Source of the DNA: Prochlorococcus sp. AG-402-N10 | GTDB lineage: Bacteria > Cyanobacteriota > Cyanobacteriia > PCC-6307 > Cyanobiaceae | Direction of reading: 5' to 3' | Assembly: GCA_003216465.1 (NCBI GenBank) | Contig: QCIU01000008.1 | Coordinates: forward strand, 1-58,901 | DNA: 58,901 nucleotides | Shown: positions 8,296-18,508 of the stretch, piece by piece | Position numbering within the stretch: position 1 is the first letter of the stretch | Layout: each line of letters begins with the position of its first letter | The notes under the pieces: model-generated | Database searches by the model: none | Seen by the model: the letters and a program-made list of their open reading frames with translations, nothing else | Told to the model about the DNA's origin: nothing | Position numbers and translations under genes: made by a program

Positions 8296-8553
8296 CTAAT
8301 TTTTCAGGGTATTAATTTCTGACTCTTTGTTATCGATCATTGTAATAAGCCACTTGGAAGCCAAAGCTCTTGATATAGATCTGTTTTTCAGAAACCTGCA
8401 TATATAAATATGTAGGTTTTTTTCGTTTGTGGAGTTAAATTTTTTTTCAAATTCAATTATCTCCTTTTCCGTATTTTTTTTTCTTAATTCGTCAACTAAC
8501 GCATGAGTTAATGAATCATTAAAAAAATTACCAATATTTAAGCTTAAAGTCAT
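8296..8553 (-). CDS. Hypothetical protein (85 aa)
   Basis: Soluble, helical and Lys/Glu-rich protein beginning MTLSLNIGNFFNDSL. I chose the ATG at 8553 over a TTG two codons upstream (8559). The C-terminal half is basic and hydrophobic in turn (ICRFLKNRSISRALASKWL). Convergent with the 64-aa membrane protein, with 4 bases between stops. No domain recognised. Confidence 0.5.
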   Translation of the reverse strand: MTLSLNIGNFFNDSLTHALVDELRKKNTEKEIIEFEKKFNSTNEKNLHIYICRFLKNRSISRALASKWLITMIDNKESEINTLKN

Positions 8554-8638
8554 AATCAATTTTTGGAGCTACTTAAGATGTAGCTATAAATTGATTTTTT
8601 AAAAACTAAATTTTCTTTTATTTATAATAATTTAATAT

Positions 8639-10972
8639 TTAATTTTCAGGCTTGGCTAGTGGTAGAAGACATTTATCTGAATCACAACCTGCTGGTCCTG
8701 CTTCAGAGAGCTCTCCAACGTCATATTTATTTAGGGCATCAAAGAAATCGTTATTTACTTTCCTTTCAGTTACTTTTTGCTGTAAAGATAAGTATTCCTC
8801 TTTACTTATAGGTTCAAAAGGTAATCTTGGGAATGTAGCATTCGCACTGAATCTAGCTAATAATGCTGCAGATATATAACCTTCGTTATTTTCTATTGCA
8901 TTGTAGATTGCTTTTGCTAAATCTTCGATTTCACTTTCTCTGAATTCAACTGTTGCAGAAGTATTATGTTCTGTATAAAACTTTTGAACTTGCATATAAA
9001 AATCGAATTGTGCAAGGGCAGAGAAATTATTTATATCTATTAAATCTGCTCCTTCTATATTTGCCCAACTTACCTCTGTTGGGATCTCGACTAACCATTC
9101 TGTACATCTTGGGTCAAATGGATTATCTAACAAACAGCCTTTTTCGTCTTTATCAGATTGTGATGGAACAACAGAATAGCCATAATCCATGCAAGCTAAT
9201 GCAATTGGATCATTTTTTCTAAAAGTAATTCTCCTCAAAAACCTTTGTGCTTTAGGGGGGTGCCATCCAGGTGCAGCCCCTGTCAAGAGACTTTTGGTAC
9301 CAGCAGGTTGAACTGTTGTGCATCTATTAGGTCTCCTGAGATTATGTTTGTCACAGTATTCCCAAACAGTCTCTTTTACAGTTTTTCTCCATGAGTCTAA
9401 GAATTTAGCTTCTTTCTTTTTGAAATTCTTACCTTCCTCATTATCTGGTCTACCTGATTCCCACCATTTTAACCATGGTGTTCCAAAAGCATGAACGCAG
9501 AAATCAAATAAGCCTGTAAAGCTTACTCCCACAATAGGATCATACTCCCTGCTTTTTCTATATCTTTCAACTTCAAATTCATGATTGAGCAAGCATGCTA
9601 CTGAAAGAGCTGCAGCTTTAAAAGCTTTTTTTTGCTCTTCAATATTATTAGGGTCAATTTGGTTTAGGTGAACTTCTGCTAAATTACAATGAAAATCATT
9701 TCCTAAGATCTCTCCGCAAGGATTAAGTCCATATCTACTCATTCTATGGTTAAGTTCTTCTTCAGAAAAAGGTCCATAATTAAGATTAATCCAATTTCTA
9801 GCTTCCTCTTTACCTTGTTCTGAATATATTTCTATAAATTCGTTTTTAAGATCTTCACCATTAAGGATATCTGCATTTGATCTTGCGATTGCTTCTGGTG
9901 CAAATTGAATTGCTCCTTCACCTGAATGGAATTGCTTCGTTACAGCTTCTAGAATTGTTTGATAAGAGGGCTTTGTATGATAAACCCTTGTATGATTTGC
10001 CATCCTAAGAGCGTCTTTTTCAGGGTCAATCCTCCAATTGCCATCTTCGTCTTGACTCCATAGATTTTCTTTCGCAGTTGCGGCTTCTTTATCGTCAGAT
10101 GCAAACTGCCTCATTCCAGCGCTTCTTCTTATATTCCCTGCAACTATGGTCACAGCAGCCTCATCAATTAATAAGCAACATTCCACAGTATTTAGTTTTC
10201 TTCCAATAGCTTTTCCTAAAAGAGAAGCAACTCGAGAGTAAAGATCTTTTAGTTTTATAGGATTTGCCATCCCTCCAAAACCTTTTAATGATTCTCCTGC
10301 AGGTCTTATATCTTCTAAATTAATATGTACATTAATTTCTTTTTCAAGACTCTCATTACTTGATGCCTCGAGAAGATATTTATAGCTATCTACCCAGCCT
10401 CTTCTGCTATCCCCTACCTTAATAAAAATATCCTTGCCCTTAATTTTTAAAGATGATTTTTCCTGCCTTTGGTCTTTCGGAGTTATTCCTACTTCGCTAA
10501 CTGACTTTATGGTTATTCTATTAATTACTGTTGGCAGATTATTTATAAAGTGAGGTTCAATTATTGCCCCGGTACCACAACCCATCATTGCTAAATCCAT
10601 CATTAAAGCAAAAGCTTCCCAATCAATCAAATTCGTCGAAGTACAATTGTATGCTCCTGAAAAGTTCTGGTTTTTATTAATCCATGGAGTACCTCCAATC
10701 CATAACCATCTTCCTGATGGCTGAGCTTTTTGATTGCTTTGCATTTCTCTCATTAAGATCATTTCTTGATCGGAGAGTTTTCCTAATTCTCTTAATCCAG
10801 ATAAATTTCTTTCTCCAACTTCACTCCAATTCTCTCTTTTACCGGAAGCTGTCTTTCTGCTATACGACCTAAAGAAGACAGGATAAGCAGCTGGAGCTGT
10901 CTTTGGAAAATCATCTTTTCTGAGATTATTAGAATTGATCTCTGAGGAAGCTTTATTTGGTGTAATTGTCAC
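8639..10972 (-). CDS. nrdJ: Adenosylcobalamin-dependent class II ribonucleotide reductase
   Basis: Monomeric class II RNR (RTPR type) that reduces ribonucleoside triphosphates to deoxy forms with a B12-derived radical. At 777 residues it matches the Lactobacillus-type enzyme. Visible signatures are the N-terminal GTPWINKNQNFSGAYNC region, the NPCGEIL active-site motif near residue 417 with the radical-site cysteine, and the C-terminal redox cysteine pair in AGCDSDKCLLP. The start is GTG at 10972; a 23-codon ORF ends two bases before it. The enzyme makes DNA synthesis dependent on the cell's own (pseudo)cobalamin. Confidence 0.95.
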   Translation of the reverse strand: MTITPNKASSEINSNNLRKDDFPKTAPAAYPVFFRSYSRKTASGKRENWSEVGERNLSGLRELGKLSDQEMILMREMQSNQKAQPSGRWLWIGGTPWINKNQNFSGAYNCTSTNLIDWEAFALMMDLAMMGCGTGAIIEPHFINNLPTVINRITIKSVSEVGITPKDQRQEKSSLKIKGKDIFIKVGDSRRGWVDSYKYLLEASSNESLEKEINVHINLEDIRPAGESLKGFGGMANPIKLKDLYSRVASLLGKAIGRKLNTVECCLLIDEAAVTIVAGNIRRSAGMRQFASDDKEAATAKENLWSQDEDGNWRIDPEKDALRMANHTRVYHTKPSYQTILEAVTKQFHSGEGAIQFAPEAIARSNADILNGEDLKNEFIEIYSEQGKEEARNWINLNYGPFSEEELNHRMSRYGLNPCGEILGNDFHCNLAEVHLNQIDPNNIEEQKKAFKAAALSVACLLNHEFEVERYRKSREYDPIVGVSFTGLFDFCVHAFGTPWLKWWESGRPDNEEGKNFKKKEAKFLDSWRKTVKETVWEYCDKHNLRRPNRCTTVQPAGTKSLLTGAAPGWHPPKAQRFLRRITFRKNDPIALACMDYGYSVVPSQSDKDEKGCLLDNPFDPRCTEWLVEIPTEVSWANIEGADLIDINNFSALAQFDFYMQVQKFYTEHNTSATVEFRESEIEDLAKAIYNAIENNEGYISAALLARFSANATFPRLPFEPISKEEYLSLQQKVTERKVNNDFFDALNKYDVGELSEAGPAGCDSDKCLLPLAKPEN

Positions 10973-10974
10973 AA

Positions 10975-11046
10975 TTAAATAGTATGTAAATTTACCTGTA
11001 AAGGAAGAATAACTCTACCTGTGGCGTCTGCAACTATTCTTACCAC
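10975..11046 (-). CDS. Short upstream ORF of nrdJ (23 codons)
   Basis: GTG-started frame reading MVRIVADATGRVILPLQVNL then HTI. Its TAA lies two bases before the nrdJ GTG (TAATTGTG), the arrangement expected for translational coupling. The peptide looks like real coding sequence (V/I-rich strands, no low complexity), yet is too short for a domain. It could be a leader peptide that controls nrdJ, or chance. There is no obvious Shine-Dalgarno. Confidence 0.35.
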   Translation of the reverse strand: MVRIVADATGRVILPLQVNLHTI

Positions 11047-11103
11047 TATTTAACGGTTTGTGTAAAAATATCTTTATTATGAAATCTTTGTTCATTTAAA
11101 TTT

Positions 11104-11799
11104 ATGGAAAGAACTGTTGAACCTGAATTGATGGAAAGAGAAGATCAGGTTATTTCTTACGCTAAAGCTGACTTTTCAGAGGGTGAGAATAATTTTATTA
11201 ATCAAATAAATGATTATTTGATTAATAATAATATTAACCTGAATGATAGGGAGTTAATTGTTGATTTAGGATGCGGGCCAGGAAATATCTCTGAAAAGTT
11301 AGCAATAAAATGGCATAAAGCTATGGTAGTTGGCATTGATGGCTCCAAAGAGATGATTCGAAAGGCAGAGTTAAATAAAAAAAATTCCTCAAATCGGAAT
11401 CGATTAAAAAATTTGCGTTATTTATGTGGTGACATAAAAAATATTAAATTAAGAGAAATTTCTCTTGAAAAAAATATAAGTTTATTAGTAAGTAATAGTT
11501 TAATTCACCATATTACTTATCTTGATGATTTTTTTAATTGCATCGAAAGATTATCAACTAAACTGACTATAAATTTTCATAAGGATCTAAAAAGACCAAA
11601 AGATGAAAAATTAGCTTTAGAGTTAAAAGAAAAATGTGCAAAGAAATATAATGTTGTTTTGACTAATGATTATTACGCATCATTAAAAGCCTCTTATACT
11701 TTTAAAGAATTAAAAAATTTTATTTTCGAGAATAGATTATCTTCTTTAGAAGTGTTTGAAGAAGGTGATCAGTATTTAGTCATTTATGGTAAGGTTTAA
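11104..11799 (+). CDS. Class I SAM-dependent methyltransferase
   Basis: 231 residues with a Rossmann-type SAM site: IVDLGCGPGNISEKLA (motif I), VVGIDGSKEMI (motif II acidic residue) and YLCGDIKNI (motif III), then SNSLIHHITYLDD where the post-motif loop usually defines the substrate. Substrate unknown. It is divergent from nrdJ and 28 bases upstream of prfC on the same strand. Confidence 0.8.
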   Translation: MERTVEPELMEREDQVISYAKADFSEGENNFINQINDYLINNNINLNDRELIVDLGCGPGNISEKLAIKWHKAMVVGIDGSKEMIRKAELNKKNSSNRNRLKNLRYLCGDIKNIKLREISLEKNISLLVSNSLIHHITYLDDFFNCIERLSTKLTINFHKDLKRPKDEKLALELKEKCAKKYNVVLTNDYYASLKASYTFKELKNFIFENRLSSLEVFEEGDQYLVIYGKV

Positions 11800-11827
11800 A
11801 CTTAGTATGATTGCTAAATAGAGATTA

Positions 11828-13465
11828 ATGAGTTTAAGTATTAAAAATTTAGGTAATAAAAATATTTTAGAGGCGGTAAATAAAAGAAGAAATTTTGCGA
11901 TTATTTCACATCCAGATGCTGGCAAGACAACTCTTACTGAAAAGCTCCTTTTGTATGGAGGGGCTATACAGCAAGCAGGTGCTGTAAAAGCAAGAGGTAA
12001 TCAACGAAAAGCTACTTCTGATTGGATGGAACTTGAGAAGCAAAGAGGGATTTCAATTACTTCAACTGTCTTACAGTTTGAATATGAAAAATCAGTAATA
12101 AATCTTTTGGATACTCCTGGACATAAAGATTTTTCTGAAGATACTTATAGAACTTTAGCTGCTGCTGACAATGCAGTAATGCTTGAAGATGCAGCTAAAG
12201 GATTAGAGCCTCAAACAAGAAAATTATTTGAAGTATGCAGAATGAGAAAAATACCTATATTTACTTTTATTAACAAGATGGATAGACCAGGAAGAGACCC
12301 CTTTTCTTTGCTTGATGAAATCGAATCAGAACTCGGTTTAAATACATTGCCTGTTAATTGGCCTATTGGAATCGGAGAGGAATTTAGAGGAGTTATTGAT
12401 AGGTATACAAGAGAAGTTATTTTGTTTGATAAGGCTGTTAGGGGGAAGCAGTCAAATGAGAAAAGAATGAGTTTAGATGATGAAGAACTTTCAAAATATG
12501 TAGAGAGAGAATTAATTGATATATCCCTTGAAGAGCTCGAGGTAATTGAAGAGGCAGGTGCGAAATTAGAAAAAGAAGAAATATTTAATGGCTCACTTAC
12601 TCCTGTTTTCTTTGGTTCGGCGATGACTAATTTTGGTGTAAGACCTTTTTTAGATAGTTTTTTAAAAATGGCTCAAAAACCAACGTCACGAAATAGTAAC
12701 AAGGGAGATATTGAGCCGGCAAGCGATGATTTTAGTGGTTTTGTATTCAAGTTACAGGCAAATATGGATCCAAAACATAGAGATAGAGTTGCTTTTATAA
12801 GAGTTTGCAGTGGAAAGTTTGAAAAGGATATGTCAGTCAAGCATTCAAGAACAGGAAAAACAATAAGATTATCTCGACCTCAGAAAATATTTGGTCAAGA
12901 ACGAGAAGTAGTTGATGATGCATATCCTGGAGATGTTATTGGACTGAACAACCCTGGAATGTTTTCTATAGGGGATACCCTATATACAGGAACTTATCTC
13001 GAATATGAGGGTATACCTTCCTTTAGTCCTGAAATATTTAGTTGGCTTAGAAATCCAAATCCTTCAGCATTTAAAAATTTCAGGAAAGGAGTAAACGAAC
13101 TTCGTGAAGAAGGAGCTGTTCAAATACTTTATGATTTTGATGAAAGTAAAAGAGACCCTATCCTTGCAGCTGTTGGACAATTACAAATGGAAGTAGTTAT
13201 TCATAGATTAAAAAATGAATATGGCGTTGATGCCAACCTTGAATCAATGCCATACCAATTAGCAAGATGGGTTTCGAACGGTTGGTCAGCTATTGATGAA
13301 TTAGGTAGGATCTTTAATTGCAAAGTAGTTAAGGATTCTTGGAATAGGCCTGTGATTCTTTTTAAAAATCAATGGAATCTTAATCAATTTATTGAAGATA
13401 ATGAAAGTTTAAATTTAAAGAAGGTAGCTCCTGTTGTTAGTGGTGTAGAACCAATTGTTTTATAA
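11828..13465 (+). CDS. prfC: Peptide chain release factor 3
   Basis: GTPase that recycles release factors RF1/RF2 from the ribosome after termination. G1 SHPDAGKTT (residues 27-35), switch region [11 protein letters not shown]3 [16 protein letters not shown] and G4 NKMDR are all present; 545 residues is the expected length. It ends normally (GVEPIVL). It is the second gene after the methyltransferase, with a 28-base gap. Confidence 0.95.
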   Translation: MSLSIKNLGNKNILEAVNKRRNFAIISHPDAGKTTLTEKLLLYGGAIQQAGAVKARGNQRKATSDWMELEKQRGISITSTVLQFEYEKSVINLLDTPGHKDFSEDTYRTLAAADNAVMLEDAAKGLEPQTRKLFEVCRMRKIPIFTFINKMDRPGRDPFSLLDEIESELGLNTLPVNWPIGIGEEFRGVIDRYTREVILFDKAVRGKQSNEKRMSLDDEELSKYVERELIDISLEELEVIEEAGAKLEKEEIFNGSLTPVFFGSAMTNFGVRPFLDSFLKMAQKPTSRNSNKGDIEPASDDFSGFVFKLQANMDPKHRDRVAFIRVCSGKFEKDMSVKHSRTGKTIRLSRPQKIFGQEREVVDDAYPGDVIGLNNPGMFSIGDTLYTGTYLEYEGIPSFSPEIFSWLRNPNPSAFKNFRKGVNELREEGAVQILYDFDESKRDPILAAVGQLQMEVVIHRLKNEYGVDANLESMPYQLARWVSNGWSAIDELGRIFNCKVVKDSWNRPVILFKNQWNLNQFIEDNESLNLKKVAPVVSGVEPIVL

Positions 13466-13518
13466 ACTCTTAATGGATAATAAAATTGGTTAATCTATAA
13501 ATATTGTAAAAAAACACA

Positions 13519-14193
13519 TTGGATTCGAATAATAGAAAAAACAAACCTGAAAAAACTCCTTATGAAATATTGGGTATTAATGAAGGTGCAGATTTTGAAG
13601 ATATCCAAAAAGCAAGAGATATTAAAGTTAAGGAGGCTGGTGACGATTTGCTACTTAAGGCAAGAATCGAATCGTCTTTTGATAAATTGTTAATGGGTAG
13701 TTTGAAAGCAAGGAAATCAGGTAATGTTAGTTTTGAAGCGCAAAATGCCTCTAAGAAAGAGAAACAGATTAATAATCTCATTAATAACGATTTCCCCCTT
13801 TTATCAAAAATAAAAAATCTAAATAACAATGATGACAAATCAAAGGAGTATACCTTACCAAAAATAAACCCCCCATCATTAGATAATCTTTCAATAAAAT
13901 TATCTTTTGGATTATTATTTTTTATATTACTTTTAATTAGTCCTGATTCTTATGATAGAATTTTCCTTTCTATTTCAACATTAATACTTACTTATATTCA
14001 AATTAAATCGGGGAAAAAATTTATTAGTTCTTTAGGTTGGAGTGTTACATTCCTTTCCATAGGATTAATATTTGGAGGTTTATTCGAAACTAATTCATTT
14101 ATTCAAGAAATATCCAATAACTCTTTATCAATTCAAAAAATACAAAGTTTGCCAGCAATGATAATTTTGTGGATTGGAGTAATTTTCCTATAA
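13519..14193 (+). CDS. CPP1-like J-domain-related membrane protein (DUF3353)
   Basis: The N-terminal segment TPYEILGINEGADFEDIQKA resembles a J-like fold without a clear HPD triplet. A lysine-rich linker and four hydrophobic segments follow (about residues 128-222). This layout matches the CPP1/DUF3353 family of chloroplasts and cyanobacteria, whose plant member acts as a chaperone for protochlorophyllide oxidoreductase. The start is TTG at 13519. It is convergent with hslO, with stops two bases apart. Confidence 0.78.
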   Translation: MDSNNRKNKPEKTPYEILGINEGADFEDIQKARDIKVKEAGDDLLLKARIESSFDKLLMGSLKARKSGNVSFEAQNASKKEKQINNLINNDFPLLSKIKNLNNNDDKSKEYTLPKINPPSLDNLSIKLSFGLLFFILLLISPDSYDRIFLSISTLILTYIQIKSGKKFISSLGWSVTFLSIGLIFGGLFETNSFIQEISNNSLSIQKIQSLPAMIILWIGVIFL

Positions 14194-14195
14194 AT

Positions 14196-15098
14196 TTAGT
14201 TTTTAATCATCTCTTTAATTTCTTCAAAATTAATCAAATATTTATTTTTGCAAAACTCGCAAACTAATTCAGCTTTTCCTTCTTTTATTAAAATATCTTC
14301 TAATTCATTTTTATCAAGCATTTTCATTGCATTTAAACTTCTTTGTTTAGAGCATCTGCATTCAAATCTAACTTCTTGAGTTCGAGCTTTCTCTGAAATT
14401 GATTTATCGTCAATGTCTGGAAATATATTTTTTATTAATGCAAGAAGATTATCTTTTGATTTATATAAGTCTTCACTAAAAGAATTTATTTCTTTACATC
14501 TTTCTTCAAGCAGTGAAACTAATAAGGGATCAGTTTCTTTCTTTGGCAAAACTTGTGCTAACAATCCTCCGCTACAAATAATATTTTTATTTTTAATCTT
14601 TTCACCAATAAATACAGCAGATGGTGTCTGCTCAGAATGATATAAATAAGAGGCTAAATCTTCTGCAATATTACCATTAACTAACTCAACAGTACTAGTA
14701 AAAGGTTCACCAAATCCATTATCTCGAATAATATTTAAATAGCCTGTCCCTACTGCTTTGCTAAAATCAAAAGAATATTGAGTTGACTTGTTTTTTACTA
14801 AATCTAATTCCAAATTAGGGTTTCCCACATAACCTCTAACTTTCCCATCTCTACCCGCATCAACTAATAATCCCTTTAAAGGGCCATCGGATCTTACTCT
14901 TAAAGTAACTCGGCCATGCATTACTTTCATCGAGCTCGCTAGTAGAAGAGAAGCACTAAAAGCTCTTCCTAGGATAGAAGTGGTTAAATATGAAAGCCCA
15001 TGTCTCTCCTTCGCTTCCATGGAGACATCTGTTGTTAATACCGCGACTAATCTTATTCCACCATTAGCAGCAGTTGCCCGTACGATTTTATCTCCCAT
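14196..15098 (-). CDS. hslO: Redox-regulated molecular chaperone Hsp33
   Basis: Cytosolic holdase activated by oxidation. The 300 residues include the N-terminal Hsp33 domain and the C-terminal zinc switch CRC...CEFC with cysteines at about residues 247, 249, 280 and 283, the CxC-CxxC arrangement of the family. The start overlaps the end of the upstream ABC ATPase gene by 11 bases, so the two are probably co-translated. Confidence 0.95.
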   Translation of the reverse strand: MGDKIVRATAANGGIRLVAVLTTDVSMEAKERHGLSYLTTSILGRAFSASLLLASSMKVMHGRVTLRVRSDGPLKGLLVDAGRDGKVRGYVGNPNLELDLVKNKSTQYSFDFSKAVGTGYLNIIRDNGFGEPFTSTVELVNGNIAEDLASYLYHSEQTPSAVFIGEKIKNKNIICSGGLLAQVLPKKETDPLLVSLLEERCKEINSFSEDLYKSKDNLLALIKNIFPDIDDKSISEKARTQEVRFECRCSKQRSLNAMKMLDKNELEDILIKEGKAELVCEFCKNKYLINFEEIKEMIKN

Positions 15099-15735
15099 TA
15101 GTTTCTTTAGTTAATTTCTTAATCTTTCCTTTTTCAAGTATTAACACTTTAGATGATATACCTTCAAACAAAGAGGGTTCGTGAGTAACGATAATTATTG
15201 TATTTTTATTTTTAAGATTGAGAACTAAATTCTTAACATCATTCTTCATCGACCAATCTAGTCCCGCAGTCGGCTCATCAAGTAAAAGAATGGTTGGACT
15301 TCTCATGAGTTGAACAGCTACTGCTAATCTTCTTTGTTCCCCTCCACTCAATTGTTCAGGAGGTTTGGTTAAATTAATATCTGATAATCCAACTTTTTTT
15401 AAAACTTGCTCTATATTTTTTTCTCTCAATGATTTATGACCTATTCTTAATTCCTCCCCAACTGTTTTGCCTAAAAAGTATCTTTCTGGAAATTGGAATA
15501 CTACTCCGCTTATCCACCTTCTTTGTCTCGCAGAGAGTTTTTTATTTTTCCAAGTAATCGTTCCTTTTTGGGGAATAATTAGTCCACTTATTATTTCTAA
15601 TAAAGTTGTTTTACCTGAACCACTGCTACCGCAAATTAATATTATTTCTTTTTCATTAATAATAAAATCAATATCATCTATTATCTTTTTATTTCCTGTT
15701 TGAGGTTGATAATTTATTTTTTTTAAATCAAGCAT
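15088..15735 (-). CDS. ABC transporter ATP-binding protein (EcfA/CbiO-like)
   Basis: Stand-alone ABC ATPase of about 215 residues. It shows Walker [10 protein letters not shown], signature [11 protein letters not shown], Walker [13 protein letters not shown] and the switch histidine IVTHEP. The SGGEQRR/PTAGLDW pattern resembles ECF- or cobalt-type ATPases. The ATG at 15735 gives a normal N-terminus ([10 protein letters not shown]); the frame opens further upstream but without family similarity. No permease gene lies next to it, so the substrate is unknown. It overlaps hslO. Confidence 0.85.
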   Translation of the reverse strand: MLDLKKINYQPQTGNKKIIDDIDFIINEKEIILICGSSGSGKTTLLEIISGLIIPQKGTITWKNKKLSARQRRWISGVVFQFPERYFLGKTVGEELRIGHKSLREKNIEQVLKKVGLSDINLTKPPEQLSGGEQRRLAVAVQLMRSPTILLLDEPTAGLDWSMKNDVKNLVLNLKNKNTIIIVTHEPSLFEGISSKVLILEKGKIKKLTKETNGR

Positions 15736-15821
15736 TATTAATTTAGTTGTATGTATAAATTTTAATCTTTGAATTATCAACTTATAATAATCATATATTA
15801 AATAAAAACTATCAGTAAAAA

Positions 15822-16265
15822 ATGAATATTTTATTTAGGGAAGTGGATCCTTTTAATTGTTGGATTTGGATAAAATTTTTTGAAATTCCAACTGATGCTG
15901 AAAAAAATTATTTAGATGGTGTTTTTGATAGTTGGTATGTCTTAGGAAGGTTAGGTGGTTTTAATTCTGAGAATTTACAAACTCACGAAGAAGGTTCTGA
16001 TCTAAGTTGGATGTCATATGATAATGAGCAAAAAGAATCTTCTCTTCCAGCTTTAATGCATAATTTAGGTGTTATGGAATATCAAAATCTTTGGTCAAGA
16101 TGTTGGGTTGATTTTGGGACTTCAGATTCTCTTTCAATTGATATCTTGATAAATTCCTTAAATGAGATTTCTAATAATTATGTAAAGATTGAAGAATTAA
16201 TTATCGGTGGAGAAAATAGTGATTGGTCTATTGAGGAGCATAAAGATTTGGTTTTTAAAAATTGA
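15822..16265 (+). CDS. DUF3531 family protein
   Basis: 147-residue acidic, Trp-rich soluble protein conserved in cyanobacteria and plastids (DUF3531). Typical stretches are FREVDPFNCWIWIKF, DSWYVLGRLGGFN and NLWSRCWVDFGTSDSL. Function unknown. First gene of a tight run with rsmE (9-base gap) and the DUF92 gene. Confidence 0.8.
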   Translation: MNILFREVDPFNCWIWIKFFEIPTDAEKNYLDGVFDSWYVLGRLGGFNSENLQTHEEGSDLSWMSYDNEQKESSLPALMHNLGVMEYQNLWSRCWVDFGTSDSLSIDILINSLNEISNNYVKIEELIIGGENSDWSIEEHKDLVFKN

Positions 16266-16274
16266 ATTCTTTAT

Positions 16275-17048
16275 ATGGATGATTTAATAAGATTACTTAT
16301 TCATGATGAAAGAATAATTAAAAATAATAATATAAAACTTACAAATGAAGAAGCACATTATGTAAATAAAGTAATGAGAATAAAAATAGGCAAAGAAATT
16401 TTTATAACTAACGGTAAAGGTGCATTATGGAAAGCTATAAACTTAGGGAATAATTTAATAGAAATAAAAAATCCTAGTAATCCTTATTTTTTTCAAGAAA
16501 AAGAAATCTTATTATTAGGAATAGCAGTTGTTATTCCTAAAAATGGTTTTGAAGATATTCTAAAAATGTGTACTGAAATTGGAATTGATTTTATACAACC
16601 TTTATTTTCAGAAAGACAGGTTCAGAAGTATTCCAGCTTTTCTAATAAAATTAATAGATGGAATTCAATTGTTAACGAAGCTGTTGAACAAAGTGAAAGA
16701 TTATGGAGACCATACATATTAAGTGGAGTTAATTTAATAGATTGGATAGATTCTAGAGATTCCAAAGATTTAATTTCTATCTCTGTTACTAGAGATAATA
16801 GTTCCGAAAATTTAAATCAATGGTTAAAAAAAAGGCAAAATTATTTGGATAAAAGCAGTGGCATATTATGGAATGTTATTGGACCAGAGGGGGGGTGGTC
16901 AAAAAGTGAAATTGAATTTTTTATTAAAAATAAAATTCCTTTTGTCAAACTCTCAGAAACTATTTTAAGAACTTCAACGGCCACTGTTAATGCAACTTCA
17001 ATTCTTAATCAATGGCGTAATGATTTTAAATTGATTAATACTTTATAA
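16275..17048 (+). CDS. rsmE: 16S rRNA (uracil-1498-N3)-methyltransferase RsmE
   Basis: SPOUT-class methyltransferase that methylates U1498 in the ribosomal decoding region. The knotted C-terminal domain shows GPEGGWSKSEIE (about residues 203-214) and LSETILRTSTA (about 226-236), diagnostic for the family. The 257 residues are slightly divergent but complete. Between DUF3531 and DUF92 genes in an operon-like run. Confidence 0.92.
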   Translation: MDDLIRLLIHDERIIKNNNIKLTNEEAHYVNKVMRIKIGKEIFITNGKGALWKAINLGNNLIEIKNPSNPYFFQEKEILLLGIAVVIPKNGFEDILKMCTEIGIDFIQPLFSERQVQKYSSFSNKINRWNSIVNEAVEQSERLWRPYILSGVNLIDWIDSRDSKDLISISVTRDNSSENLNQWLKKRQNYLDKSSGILWNVIGPEGGWSKSEIEFFIKNKIPFVKLSETILRTSTATVNATSILNQWRNDFKLINTL

Positions 17049-17051
17049 ATA

Positions 17052-17795
17052 ATGAGTTTATTTTCTAATAGTTTTGTTTTTGGTTTTTTCATTAATTTTG
17101 TTTTAATTTTTTTGTTTCGTAGAGTTCCCTTGATGACAAGAGGGGGATGGATAAGTGCTGGAGTTTTAGGTTCTATCTTGTGGGGATGTTTATCATGGCA
17201 AGGTTGGATATCTGTTGTAATTTATTTATTATTTGGATCTATCGTAACCAAAATAGGTTATAAATTTAAAAGAGAAAAAGGAATAGCTGAAAAGAGAGGC
17301 GGAAGAAGAGGGCCTGAGAATGTTTGGGGATCAGCTGCAACAGGCTTATTCTTTGCGATTATGATCAAATTGAATTTTGCTAATATGCTTTTTTGCAAAA
17401 TTGGTTTCGCTGCAAGTTTCGCTGCAAAGTTGGCAGATACTTTTGGTAGTGAAATAGGAAAAAGATTTGGGAGAAATACATATCTAATTACTTCACTTCG
17501 AAAGGTTGATAAAGGAACAGAAGGAGGAATAAGTTTAGAAGGAACCATAGCAAGTGCAATAGGGTCAATATTTATGGCATTAATAATGCTTGTTTTATCT
17601 ATAATTACAACAAGTAATCAATTTTTTATAGTTTCAATTTCTGGATTCCTAGCAACAATTTCTGAAAGCATTATTGGAGCTAAATTCCAAGAAAAATATA
17701 AATTAAGTAATGAATTAGTAAATTCAATTCAAACAAGTATCTCATCTATAATTGCTATTTTTATTTACATTTCTTATTTAAATCTTACTAATTAA
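17052..17795 (+). CDS. DUF92/VTE6-like integral membrane protein
   Basis: 247-residue membrane protein with about six helices and the DUF92 signatures GWISAGVLGS, RGGRRGPENVWGS, ADTFGSEIGKRFG and KVDKGTEGGISLEGT. The plant member VTE6 phosphorylates phytyl phosphate for tocopherol and chlorophyll salvage, so a polyprenyl/phytyl-phosphate kinase role is plausible here. It follows rsmE by three bases. Confidence 0.8.
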   Translation: MSLFSNSFVFGFFINFVLIFLFRRVPLMTRGGWISAGVLGSILWGCLSWQGWISVVIYLLFGSIVTKIGYKFKREKGIAEKRGGRRGPENVWGSAATGLFFAIMIKLNFANMLFCKIGFAASFAAKLADTFGSEIGKRFGRNTYLITSLRKVDKGTEGGISLEGTIASAIGSIFMALIMLVLSIITTSNQFFIVSISGFLATISESIIGAKFQEKYKLSNELVNSIQTSISSIIAIFIYISYLNLTN

Positions 17796-17812
17796 ACTTC
17801 TTGGTATAAATA

Positions 17813-18457
17813 TTAGGATTCCTTCCATTTTTTGAGAATATCCCAACTTTTAAGACGTTGATAAATCCAAAGATGTCCATTTGAATTTAAGTGTATGCCA
17901 TCTTCTGAGATCCAATTTTTACTTCTAAGATCAGAGTACATTTCTCTAAATGTTGGAAGAAAGGGGACATCTTGATTAATACATACTTCTTCCATTCTCC
18001 TTTCATAAGAATGACAAAAATCATTTGAATACCAAAGACATCCAGCAAAGGGCATTTTATCTTCATCAACGGGTGTTAGACCAATTACAAAAACTTTTGT
18101 TTGGGATTTCATTTCGAAAATTAATCTTTCTAATCCATACTCGAAGCCATTTATCTCTAATTGATGCCTACCATTTTTTTGTCCAATTGTTGGAGTGTCA
18201 TTAAGACCCACATTTAATAAGATGGCCTTAGGTTTATTTCTTCTTGTTTCTCCTCTTGAAGACCATTCTTTTTCCCAACGAAAAGCAACCTTTTCAATTC
18301 CGTCTCCTCTCACCCCAAGTTGATAAATAATTGGAGCATTTTGAATTTTGGACCAATCTTTTCTAAGTCTTTCGCACCACCCTCCCCCCTCAGTATCTCC
18401 CCATCCATATACTGAACTATCTCCAATTACGACTAATTGTTTTGGTAAAACGGGCAC
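17813..18457 (-). CDS. SGNH/GDSL-type hydrolase
   Basis: 214-residue esterase/lipase-like enzyme. Block I is VVIGDSSVYGWGDTEGGGW with the nucleophilic serine, block III NVGLNDTP, and block V DGIHLNSNGH carries the catalytic Asp-His. The start is GTG at 18457. No signal peptide, so probably cytosolic. Substrate unknown. It is convergent with the DUF92 gene. Confidence 0.85.
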   Translation of the reverse strand: MPVLPKQLVVIGDSSVYGWGDTEGGGWCERLRKDWSKIQNAPIIYQLGVRGDGIEKVAFRWEKEWSSRGETRRNKPKAILLNVGLNDTPTIGQKNGRHQLEINGFEYGLERLIFEMKSQTKVFVIGLTPVDEDKMPFAGCLWYSNDFCHSYERRMEEVCINQDVPFLPTFREMYSDLRSKNWISEDGIHLNSNGHLWIYQRLKSWDILKKWKES

Positions 18458-18508
18458 TAAATTCGTCTAAAATTAACTTACTTGATTTAATAAACTTTTA
18501 CTTAATAA

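Noticed and set aside
10973-11103. Cobalamin riboswitch in front of the B12-dependent reductase
   Set aside because: GCCACAGG on the minus strand recalls a B12 box, but the leader is only about 130 bp and lacks the other conserved blocks and the large fold.
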